A DNA stretch of 64,000 bases, from contig NZ_JADYUM010000004.1 in the NCBI RefSeq assembly GCF_021531815.1, positions 62,001-126,000 on the forward strand, written 5' to 3'. The position numbers and the translations under genes are program-made. A model generated the notes under the pieces. It made no database searches. It was not told where the DNA came from and saw nothing but the letters and a program-made list of their open reading frames with translations. Shown here one piece after another: positions 1 to 7,368 of this stretch; the first letter of the stretch is position 1; the number at the start of each line of letters is the position of its first letter. Source of the DNA: Pseudoflavonifractor phocaeensis (GTDB taxonomy: Bacteria > Bacillota > Clostridia > Oscillospirales > Oscillospiraceae).

Positions 1-1
1 T

Positions 2-1579
2 GAGCTCTATATCAAGATGAACTCCCGTGGTAAGCCGCTGACCCAGTTCGAGCATTTTAAGGCCGAGCTAGAGCACTCTCTGCGTTTGGTGGATGAAGCT
101 ACCGCAAAGCGTATCCTCCGTAAGATCGACATCGATTGGACCGATATGCTCTGGTTCTACCGTGGTGAGGATAACATCATTGACGATGAGTTCCTCCGTT
201 ACTTCCGCTTTGTTTGTGACATTATCTGCTATCAGGCAGGCGGCACCACGCAGGGTAAGAGCGATAATGAGTTCGACCTGCTGAAGGAGTACTTCTCTCC
301 GGAAGCTGAGAACGTAATGCTGAACATCACAAAGCTGGAGTCCTATTTCGATTGCTGGTGCTCCTTGGGAGATGTGACTCCCACCGATTTTCTGCTGAAG
401 TTTATTTCCTATGAACATGAGGCAGGGAAGATCCAGATTGAGACCCGTTATGCTTTGGATATCTTTGAGGACTGTCTGCGTACATATGCCGACATTGCTG
501 GTAACGGCAACAGAAGTTTCCCCTTAGGCCGCATCATTCTGCTCTTCGCTTTTGTGACCTATCTGGAGCACCGCACTGATGTATCTGAAACTGACTTTGC
601 CCGGAGACTGAGAATCGTTAATAACCTGATCCAGAACTCCGAGGACGAAATCAGTGACAGTGAACGTCGTACCAGTGGTAACCGTATGCCCACCATTCTG
701 CGTCAGGTCGAGGAAATCATCCTGACCGGTGTGGTGGATGCAGCATTTGAAAAGTCCATGAATCCGAGTCAGCTGCAGGAAGAGGCAGAGAAGATTGTCT
801 GGTTGGAAGAGCATCCTGAGTATGCGGAAGATCTATTTGCTCTCGAGGACCATGAGCTGCTGCAGGGTCAGATCGGCATTGTTGGACTGGAGAATCCGGA
901 ACAGTTTGTCCGGTTTGGCAGACTGTTTGATTGCGATTGGGATAAGATCGATTGTGCCCTTATGTCCATCGGATTCTACGGTCAGAAAGAGCGTAATGGT
1001 TGGCGTTACCAGCTGGGCACCTCGTCCAGAAGAAATACCAAGGCCTGGAGAGCCCTGTTCCATAGAAGCCGTAACAATTCCGGTTTCGATGAAACTAAGC
1101 GCATCTTGAAGGAACTGCTGGCCAGCAAAGAAGACTTCTCTGATGAGTACCTTGACTTCATTAAAGAAGCTTTCATTAAGGGTTGCGAACAAGACAAGCT
1201 GTATCCGTGGCGCTATTACTATGTGAAGTACGATTTCTTCCGGCCCGGCAGTTATGGCAAGTACAGCTGGGATAGCGTTGAAGAGACTCCGTATCTGTTC
1301 TCTGTCATGATGACGGAAACCAAATGGTCTGAGAACACCTATCAGCCGTTCCTGCGTGCAATTGATGAGTCCAGACTCTCTCGTGATGAAATGGGTCAGT
1401 ATCTACTCTGTGGCGACAAGTATATGGAAGCCCTGAATGATGGATATTCCATCTGCGATATGGCCAGAGAAGAGGAAGAAGATGCGGAGATCTACCGTAT
1501 TACTGTCACTCAGAATGAGGATGGCATTGATAAGGAAAACCGCATTGAGAAGATGATGAAGATCTATCCCAATATCTAA
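2..1579 (+). CDS. DUF262 family protein, 5' truncated by window edge
   Basis: The reading frame is open from base 2, so the gene starts outside the window and the ATG at 17 is internal. The first visible residues, YIKMNSRGKPLTQFEHFKAE, match the conserved core of DUF262, the domain of the GmrS half of GmrSD modification-dependent restriction enzymes and of many defence proteins. The remaining roughly 500 residues are rich in charged helices and show no second domain that I recognise; the C-terminal DUF1524 HNH signature is not obvious. It ends 25 bases before the macro-domain gene, which has its own strong ribosome binding site, so the two may share a transcript. A role in nucleic-acid restriction is an inference from the family. 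Family call fairly sure, function unsure. Confidence 0.75.
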   Translation, partial: ELYIKMNSRGKPLTQFEHFKAELEHSLRLVDEATAKRILRKIDIDWTDMLWFYRGEDNIIDDEFLRYFRFVCDIICYQAGGTTQGKSDNEFDLLKEYFSPEAENVMLNITKLESYFDCWCSLGDVTPTDFLLKFISYEHEAGKIQIETRYALDIFEDCLRTYADIAGNGNRSFPLGRIILLFAFVTYLEHRTDVSETDFARRLRIVNNLIQNSEDEISDSERRTSGNRMPTILRQVEEIILTGVVDAAFEKSMNPSQLQEEAEKIVWLEEHPEYAEDLFALEDHELLQGQIGIVGLENPEQFVRFGRLFDCDWDKIDCALMSIGFYGQKERNGWRYQLGTSSRRNTKAWRALFHRSRNNSGFDETKRILKELLASKEDFSDEYLDFIKEAFIKGCEQDKLYPWRYYYVKYDFFRPGSYGKYSWDSVEETPYLFSVMMTETKWSENTYQPFLRAIDESRLSRDEMGQYLLCGDKYMEALNDGYSICDMAREEEEDAEIYRITVTQNEDGIDKENRIEKMMKIYPNI

Positions 1580-1604
1580 ATCAAGTTTGACGGGAGGCGA
1601 AAAT

Positions 1605-2681
1605 ATGCCATTTGAAATCGTTCGAAACGACATAGTGAATATGCATGTTGACGCCATTGTCAATACTGCGAACCCAAAGCCGATTATTGGTTACGGCGTC
1701 GATGCAGGCGTACATAAAAAGGCAGGTCCGGAGCTTCTTGCTGCACGAGAGCAAGTTGGAAGGATTGGTGTCGGGGAAGTTGCTGTCACACCCGGCTTTG
1801 AACTGGACGCCAAGTATGTACTCCATGCAGTTGGTCCCATTTGGCAGGGCGGTAAACATGGTGAAGAGCAGCTGCTTCGGCAGTGCTATGATAAGGCGCT
1901 GCAGGCAGCTCTCGATCAACAGTGTGAGTCAATTGCATTTCCTTTACTCTCTGCAGGAAATCATGGATTTCCCAAGCCATTGGCTCTGCAGATCGCTATT
2001 AATGCATTCAGCTCATTCCTAATGGAGCATGAGATGCAGATCTATCTGGTCGTGTTCAGTAAGAATGCCTTCGAGCTGTCCGAGAAGCTATTCCATTCCG
2101 TTGAGAGCTTCATTGATGAAAATTACATCCTGGATAAGACCCTGGATGAGTATGGCATCGAAAACAAGCGAGACGTCCGAGATGCAGAACTGGAAAAGAT
2201 CAAGCGGGAACTAAACCTGCAGCGCCATCTGCGCAGAAAGATGGAACTCCGGCAGGAGGCAGACGAATGCATATCTGCTGCGATGGGCATCGCATCTGTT
2301 GTATCTCCTGATAATCTGGATGATCTGCTCCAGAATACCGATGCCGGTTTCACGGAGACTTTGCTGAAACTGATTGATAAAACGGGAAAGAAGGACTCCG
2401 AAATTTATAAGAAGGCCAATGTAGATCGCAAGCTCTTTTCGAAGATCCGTAATACCCCGGCCTATAAGCCTTCTAAGGTAACAGCCGTGGCTTTCGCCCT
2501 AGCTCTGGAATTGAATTTGGAAGAAACCCAGAACTTTATTGGTCGGGCAGGCTATACGCTGTCGCACAGCAGCAAATTCGATATTATCATTGAGTACTTC
2601 ATTACTCATGGTAACTACAATGTATTTGAGATCGACGCAGTACTATTCCGTTACGATCAACCACTGATAGGATCTGAATAA
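1605..2681 (+). CDS. Macro-domain protein with C-terminal HTH-like region
   Basis: Residues 1 to about 165 form a macro domain, a fold that binds ADP-ribose or removes it from proteins and nucleic acids. Visible motifs are VDAIVNTANP near residue 12, GYGVDAGVHKKAG near 29 and the phosphate loop LLSAGNHGFPKPLA near 108. After a charged linker (about 180-230) comes a helical C-terminal region with the look of an XRE-type helix-turn-helix (SEIYKKANVDRKLFSKIR), an arrangement seen in other Firmicutes macro proteins. I chose ATG 1605 because GGGAGG lies 7 bases upstream; a TTG at 1587 precedes that site. It sits just before a VWA gene and an ADP-ribosylglycohydrolase, which suggests a shared job in ADP-ribose signalling or in countering toxins. 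Confidence 0.85.
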   Translation: MPFEIVRNDIVNMHVDAIVNTANPKPIIGYGVDAGVHKKAGPELLAAREQVGRIGVGEVAVTPGFELDAKYVLHAVGPIWQGGKHGEEQLLRQCYDKALQAALDQQCESIAFPLLSAGNHGFPKPLALQIAINAFSSFLMEHEMQIYLVVFSKNAFELSEKLFHSVESFIDENYILDKTLDEYGIENKRDVRDAELEKIKRELNLQRHLRRKMELRQEADECISAAMGIASVVSPDNLDDLLQNTDAGFTETLLKLIDKTGKKDSEIYKKANVDRKLFSKIRNTPAYKPSKVTAVAFALALELNLEETQNFIGRAGYTLSHSSKFDIIIEYFITHGNYNVFEIDAVLFRYDQPLIGSE

Positions 2682-2708
2682 AAAGTGTCGCCTTTCATGC
2701 GACCATTT

Positions 2709-2759
2709 GAAGACCTCCACTCGTTAAACTTTAGGTGTAATCAACGAATGGAGGTTTTC
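2709..2759 (+). promoter_or_regulatory. Hairpin that masks the ribosome binding site of the VWA gene
   Basis: Bases 2709-2725 pair with 2743-2759 over 17 positions, with one G.U pair and one C x A mismatch and a 17-base loop. The 3' arm contains GGAGG (2750-2754), the only good ribosome binding site for the ATG at 2763, so folding would block initiation. No U-run follows, so it is not a standard terminator. It may couple translation to the upstream gene or act as a switch. Confidence 0.6.
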
Positions 2760-2762
2760 AAA

Positions 2763-3401
2763 ATGACAGAATTAGTATTTATCCTGGACCGTAGCGGGTC
2801 CATGTCCGGGTTGGAGCAGGACACCATCGGAGGCTTTAACTCCATGATCGAGAAGCAGCGTAAGGAACCCGGTGACGCGGTAGTCTCCACCGTGCTGTTT
2901 GACAACGATTCTGAGGTAATCCATGACCGTGTACGCTTGGATCAGGTGCCTCGTATGACCGACAAAGAGTACTTTGTGCGTGGCTGCACAGCACTGCTTG
3001 ACGCCGTTGGCGGAGCGATCCACCACATCGGCAATGTCCATAAGTACGCAAGACCTGAGGATCGACCGGAAAAGACGCTGTTTGTCATCACGACGGACGG
3101 TATGGAGAACGCCAGCCATCACTATGACTACACCAAAGTCCGTAAGATGATTGAACGTCAGAAAGAAAAGTACGGCTGGGAGTTTTTGTTCCTTGGTGCA
3201 AACATCGACGCTGCAGCTGAGGCAAAGCGATTCGGCATTGCTGAGGACCATGCTGCTAATTATAACTGTGACTCCGCAGGTACAGCACTCAACTTTGATG
3301 TGATTGCAGATGCCGTCTGTAGCGTCCGCATGGGATGCGGTATTGCGGGTGATTGGAAGGCGCGTATTGACGAGGACTATGAGAAGAGGGGGAAGAAGTA
3401 A
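2763..3401 (+). CDS. von Willebrand factor A (VWA) domain protein
   Basis: A 212-residue protein that is essentially one VWA domain. The MIDAS metal-binding motif DRSGSM lies near residue 9, and the TTDGME segment fits the later MIDAS aspartate. Such stand-alone VWA proteins act as metal-dependent protein-binding modules, often in stress or conflict loci together with ADP-ribose enzymes. Start: ATG 2763 follows GGAGG by 8 bases; an upstream ATG in frame at 2685 has no such site. The stop overlaps the start of the next gene (TAATG), indicating translational coupling to the ADP-ribosylglycohydrolase. Specific partner unknown. Confidence 0.85.
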   Translation: MTELVFILDRSGSMSGLEQDTIGGFNSMIEKQRKEPGDAVVSTVLFDNDSEVIHDRVRLDQVPRMTDKEYFVRGCTALLDAVGGAIHHIGNVHKYARPEDRPEKTLFVITTDGMENASHHYDYTKVRKMIERQKEKYGWEFLFLGANIDAAAEAKRFGIAEDHAANYNCDSAGTALNFDVIADAVCSVRMGCGIAGDWKARIDEDYEKRGKK

Positions 3402-4207
3402 TGTACGGTGCAATCCTGGGTGATATCATTGGTAGCCCTTATGAGTTTAATCGCGGAGATAAAACGAAAGATTTCCCGCTGTTTTCTGAGCGATCCCGTT
3501 TTACGGACGACACCGTTATGACTATCGCTGTTGCTGACGCCTTTTTGGATGCGCATCCTAATGCTGCTGATGAATGGACTACGAACCGGTTGATTAATGG
3601 TTTGCGAATGTGGGGCAAGAAGTATCCGCGTGCTGGCTATGGTGTCCGGTTTAACCTGTGGCTTCAGGTCCAGAAGCCTATTCCTTACAACAGTTTCGGT
3701 AATGGCTCTGCCATGCGCGTTTCGTCTATTGCCTGGCTCTATAACGATATGAATGCCGTCCGGAAGGCCGCACGCATGTCTGCCGAGATTACCCATAATC
3801 ACCCCGAGGGGATTAAGGGAGCTGAGGCAACTGCAGCTGCTATCTATCTGGCTCGCACTGGTCACAGTAAGGATGAGATTAAGGAATACATCGTTAAGAA
3901 CTTCCAGTACGATTTGAGTCGCACTTGTGATGAGATCCGGCCTGACTATCGGCACATTGAGAGCTGCCAGCAGACAGTTCCTGAGGCTATTACTGCTTTC
4001 CTGGAAGGTGAAAGCTTTGAGGATGTCATTCGCACTGCAGTTTCCCTTGGTGGAGACTGTGACACGCTGACTGCCATTGCGGGAAGCATCGCAGAAGGCT
4101 TTTACGGCGTCCCTGAGGCGCTGAAGGAAGAGTGCCGACTCAGGTTGCCTGATGATATGAGAGCCGTTCTGGAGCACTTTGATGCGCATCTGAAGGAGGT
4201 GCGATGA
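3401..4207 (+). CDS. ADP-ribosylglycohydrolase (DraG/ARH family)
   Basis: A 268-residue protein of the usual size for the DraG/ARH family, which hydrolyses ADP-ribose from modified proteins or small molecules. Signature segments are GAILGDIIGSPYEF at the N terminus, the metal-binding RFTDDTVMT near residue 35, NGSAMRVSS near 100, and SLGGDCDTLTAIAGSIAEG near 225, which supplies the second set of metal-binding aspartates. All key residues appear intact. It overlaps the VWA gene by one base and the next gene by four (ATGA), so it is in the middle of a tight operon with the macro protein, VWA protein and SseB-HD protein. ADP-ribose turnover is a firm family inference; the physiological substrate is not known. 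Confidence 0.93.
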   Translation: MYGAILGDIIGSPYEFNRGDKTKDFPLFSERSRFTDDTVMTIAVADAFLDAHPNAADEWTTNRLINGLRMWGKKYPRAGYGVRFNLWLQVQKPIPYNSFGNGSAMRVSSIAWLYNDMNAVRKAARMSAEITHNHPEGIKGAEATAAAIYLARTGHSKDEIKEYIVKNFQYDLSRTCDEIRPDYRHIESCQQTVPEAITAFLEGESFEDVIRTAVSLGGDCDTLTAIAGSIAEGFYGVPEALKEECRLRLPDDMRAVLEHFDAHLKEVR

Positions 4208-5736
4208 TGGAAGACAAGTTCCTGATTGGAAATGATATCATTGAAAAAGCACTGGCAGAAGCCAATGCCAACATGAATGATGATACCGTCATGAACTTGG
4301 TCTATGCGATCCAGCAACGCATGGTAGCCGATGGTCATGTTCTTCTGCCGGTCGAGTTTCCTGATCCAGAAGATCCGCATACCTTCAACATGCGTGGCCT
4401 GCCGAATGAAGAAGGTGAAATCTATCTGGCCTGCTTTACAAGCCAGGAAGAACTGGATAAGGGAGAACCCACAGCTGTTGTGTCTCAGTTCATCGACGTG
4501 TTCATCAACGCCGTTCTGGAGTCTGACAGTGTGAAGGGAATTATGATCAATCCCTTCGGGATTACCTGCAGACTTCCCAAGGGCATTCTTCAGATCGTCA
4601 TGGAGGCAAGACAGCCTTCCGCTGATGATTACAAGCGTGAGAATCATCTCCTGGAGAAAGCAATTCATTTTGCAACCAATAAGCACGCCGGTCAGCTCCG
4701 TAAGGGAACAACGACTCCCTATATCGTTCATCCCCTGGAAACGATGAATATTCTGCGATCCATGAACGCGGATACAAACCTTCTGATTGCTGGGCTGCTG
4801 CACGATACCGTGGAGGATACAGATACTACGGTAGAGGAAATTGCGGAAGTATTCGGTACTGATGTTGCTGCTCTTGTCGGAGGCCACAGTGAAGATAAGA
4901 GTAAGACTTGGGAAGAACGAAAGACTCATGCTATTCAGGAGTTGGCTGAGGCCAGTCCGCGTATGAAAATGTTGGTAATGGCAGATAAGGTCTCTAATCT
5001 CCGTAGCATTGCATCGGATTATATTGCCCTAGGCGATGATCTATGGAGCCGGTTCAACGCTCCAAAAGAAAAGCAAGCATGGTATTATTCTGGCATCCAG
5101 GACTCCCTTTGGGATATGCAGACGGACGAAAATGCAAGTCGTGTTTACTGGGAGATGGTGGGCCTCTTTAAGGATATATTTGTTGCGTTCTATGAGGTCC
5201 ATGAGTTATGTCCTCCTGGATATTATGACGACTACATTCTGCAGGTCTGTATGGATGGAACTGCCTATCGCTTTGATAAGGGAAGTCCGACATGGAAAGA
5301 AACCTGGTTCCATGAAAACCAGATTGATGATGATTGTACGCTTGTCACCCGGGAATACGCGGAACGCCTTGAGGATGAGTGGTACAAGCAGTTCTGGGAT
5401 CTGGTTGATCAGGATCTTAAGGATGCAAAATACGTTCTGATCAATAAAAAAGAACGATACGCAGAGATTGTTGTAGAGTCTGGTTGTATGGCTCTCAATG
5501 GTGAAGATCATGGTGCTGCATGCCAGAAGGTAAACGGTAAGGACGAATATGAGTACCACGTTACCCTTGATGCAGATAATACCAGGGAAATCATTGCTCT
5601 GCTAAGGATGAAATATAGCTTGGAACTCAGCTTGAACGATATCCTTACCAGGGAATTTGGTTCGGAAATGCCGTCTTCCAAATTGATGGCATATTGTGCG
5701 GAGAAGGAAATCAAATACAGCTTTGTGTCCTTTTAA
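4204..5736 (+). CDS. SseB-domain / HD (MESH1-like) fusion protein
   Basis: A 510-residue multidomain protein. Residues about 5-140 resemble the SseB N-terminal domain (IEKALAEA, LLPVEFPDPE, YLACFTSQEELDKGEP, VKGIMINPFG). Residues about 150-290 form an HD domain of the RelA/SpoT hydrolase or MESH1 type: AIHFATNKHAGQLRKG, YIVHPLE, and LLHDTVEDTDTT carrying the metal-binding HD pair. This suggests hydrolysis of a (p)ppGpp-like or related nucleotide; there is no synthetase domain. The C-terminal 200 residues are unassigned. The start overlaps the ADP-ribosylglycohydrolase stop, so it belongs to the same operon. SseB-HD fusions are unusual, and the nucleotide substrate is an inference. Confidence 0.8.
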   Translation: MMEDKFLIGNDIIEKALAEANANMNDDTVMNLVYAIQQRMVADGHVLLPVEFPDPEDPHTFNMRGLPNEEGEIYLACFTSQEELDKGEPTAVVSQFIDVFINAVLESDSVKGIMINPFGITCRLPKGILQIVMEARQPSADDYKRENHLLEKAIHFATNKHAGQLRKGTTTPYIVHPLETMNILRSMNADTNLLIAGLLHDTVEDTDTTVEEIAEVFGTDVAALVGGHSEDKSKTWEERKTHAIQELAEASPRMKMLVMADKVSNLRSIASDYIALGDDLWSRFNAPKEKQAWYYSGIQDSLWDMQTDENASRVYWEMVGLFKDIFVAFYEVHELCPPGYYDDYILQVCMDGTAYRFDKGSPTWKETWFHENQIDDDCTLVTREYAERLEDEWYKQFWDLVDQDLKDAKYVLINKKERYAEIVVESGCMALNGEDHGAACQKVNGKDEYEYHVTLDADNTREIIALLRMKYSLELSLNDILTREFGSEMPSSKLMAYCAEKEIKYSFVSF

Positions 5737-5758
5737 GTAAAATCACTGGAGGTGCTCC

Positions 5759-6967
5759 ATGGAGAAGAACGTAAAAAAGCGATCTGCAAGCCATATTTAT
5801 TTTGGCATTGATAAGAATACTGGAGCCCTCCAGCACATTTCTCAAGTGTCGAGTGGAGCAAAGTGTAATTGTAAGTGTGCTTTATGCGGAGAAGCATTTG
5901 AGGCAAGAAAGGGATCCCAGAGGAAGCACCATTTTGCCCATGTATCAAACTATGAATGCATGTATGCCGGTGAAGTGGCCGTGTATATGGGATTTGCTGA
6001 GGCTATTAGGAACCAGAATGTAATTCGTTTGCCGCCAGTCACCTTGTATTTCCCAGTTTGGACAAAACCTGAAATCATTCAACAGGGAAGAACAATGGCA
6101 ATCGAAGAGGTGAGCTATGAGTGCAAAGAACTGGCTTACCCACCCATGCTGCTTATTACCACAAGCGGAAGCAAGCTCAGAATCATCCTGGATTTCGGAC
6201 ACTATTATGATGAAGATGATAAAGCGATGCTGGCAGCAGAGGCGAAACGTGAGGGATATGCACTCATGATGTATCATATGCCGAAAATTGACGATGATAG
6301 CTTTAGCCCTGAGCAACTTGGAAAGATCATCACTGCAGGCGATCAAGCGTATTGGGTATTCAGTAGGCTAGAAGAGCAGTGGAGAGATCGATATCGCAGT
6401 ATGGCCGTTACACCACCTGAACATGGGCTTGGATACTTGTGTCCAATTTCAATTGGGAAGTATAAAGGAAAGTTCTCAGCCCGATACGCTGATTGTGCGT
6501 ACTGTCGTTTTAATCTTGCAGAAGCGCCTGGATGCCTTTGCATTGCAGCTGCCGGTATTCAGAGTAAAGATGATTTCAAAAGATCTGAGACAGAACGTAA
6601 AGCTGATATTGAAAAAATCCGTCTTGCCAATGAAGCTGATATTCAACGCCGCGAAGCAGTAATTGAGGCCCAAAGAGTTGAAAGGGAAAAGCGTATTGCT
6701 GCAATGCAAACGCACTTTACACCCTCTGTAAAAAGTGAGAAACCGAAAGACCCTACACCCCAGGAACTTGAGAATGCTTATCTTGAAGTGAAAGCATCGT
6801 TTAATCCGGATTCAACGGCATGGACGACCGATCGCTACGGACGAAGATGGATCCAATGTAAGGTGTGCGGTGAGATTAAGCGCGACAATCAAATGTCATC
6901 ATATGGCGGTAGCGATGGAGTCAACAGAGGCGTTTGCTCACTGTGTTCGAGAAAAGGGCTCGGTTAA
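5759..6967 (+). CDS. CoiA-like zinc-binding protein
   Basis: A 402-residue protein. The N terminus carries a zinc-binding segment CNCKCALCGEAFEARKGS followed by HHFAH, the hallmark of the competence protein CoiA and related predicted nucleases. The middle is weakly conserved; residues about 285-320 form a charged coiled coil; the C terminus has a second CxxC pair (CKVCGE ... CSLCSRKG). Two further cysteine clusters (CAYCRF, GCLC) lie near 240-260. The ATG follows GGAGG closely. CoiA-like proteins occur in competence loci and in mobile elements with nucleases; here a nucleic-acid role is likely, but no nuclease active site can be fixed by eye. Confidence 0.65.
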   Translation: MEKNVKKRSASHIYFGIDKNTGALQHISQVSSGAKCNCKCALCGEAFEARKGSQRKHHFAHVSNYECMYAGEVAVYMGFAEAIRNQNVIRLPPVTLYFPVWTKPEIIQQGRTMAIEEVSYECKELAYPPMLLITTSGSKLRIILDFGHYYDEDDKAMLAAEAKREGYALMMYHMPKIDDDSFSPEQLGKIITAGDQAYWVFSRLEEQWRDRYRSMAVTPPEHGLGYLCPISIGKYKGKFSARYADCAYCRFNLAEAPGCLCIAAAGIQSKDDFKRSETERKADIEKIRLANEADIQRREAVIEAQRVEREKRIAAMQTHFTPSVKSEKPKDPTPQELENAYLEVKASFNPDSTAWTTDRYGRRWIQCKVCGEIKRDNQMSSYGGSDGVNRGVCSLCSRKGLG

Positions 6968-6988
6968 TACTGAAAATGACTCAGGAAT

Positions 6989-7033
6989 GCGATAAAAGAG
7001 AGGTGTGGCACTGTCACACCTCTCTTTTATCGC
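6989..7033 (+). terminator. Strong intrinsic terminator after the CoiA-like gene
   Basis: A perfect 19-bp stem (6989-7007 with 7015-7033) with a 7-base loop, located 22 bases after the upstream stop. The arms contain a U-rich TCTCTTTTAT segment. It separates the first operon from the XRE gene and the defence array. Confidence 0.8.
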
Positions 7034-7052
7034 AATAAGTTGCGATTATCGG

Positions 7053-7081
7053 TTGCCGAAAGTACACGAGAGGAGTATAAT
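7053..7081 (+). promoter_or_regulatory. Promoter for the XRE regulator and defence array
   Basis: TTGCCG at 7053-7058, a 17-base spacer and a perfect TATAAT at 7076-7081 form a good sigma-A type promoter just after the terminator and 33 bases before the TTG start of the XRE gene. Confidence 0.7.
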
Positions 7082-7114
7082 AGTCTCAAATGCTGTAGAA
7101 GGAGGCTGGTTTGT

Positions 7115-7333
7115 TTGACGATTTCATACAACAAACTCTGGAAGCTGTTAATAGATAAAAAAATGAGTTCCTCTGATCTGCGGAAAGAGGTAGGTATTGC
7201 ACCTAACACGATGACGAGATTGCGTAAGGATGAAGAAGTATCGCTGGCAGTGCTTAATAGGATTTGCAGCGCTCTGAATGTCGATATTGGCGATGTAATG
7301 GAATTCTTACCTGACAATTCTACACAGAAATAA
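7115..7333 (+). CDS. Small XRE/Cro-type transcriptional regulator
   Basis: A 72-residue single-domain helix-turn-helix protein: KLWKLLIDKKMSSSDLRK, then VGIAPNTMTRLRKDEEV as the turn and recognition helix, ending near DIGDVMEFLP. I place the start at TTG 7115 because AAGGAGG lies 9 bases upstream; the longer upstream reading has no ribosome site. It stands 35 bases before the defence array and shares its promoter, so it is the likely local regulator. A close paralogue lies at 46469-46684 on the other strand. Confidence 0.85.
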   Translation: MTISYNKLWKLLIDKKMSSSDLRKEVGIAPNTMTRLRKDEEVSLAVLNRICSALNVDIGDVMEFLPDNSTQK

Positions 7334-7368
7334 GAAGCCTTTTTAGCAAGCTTTCAAGGAGAGTAAGT

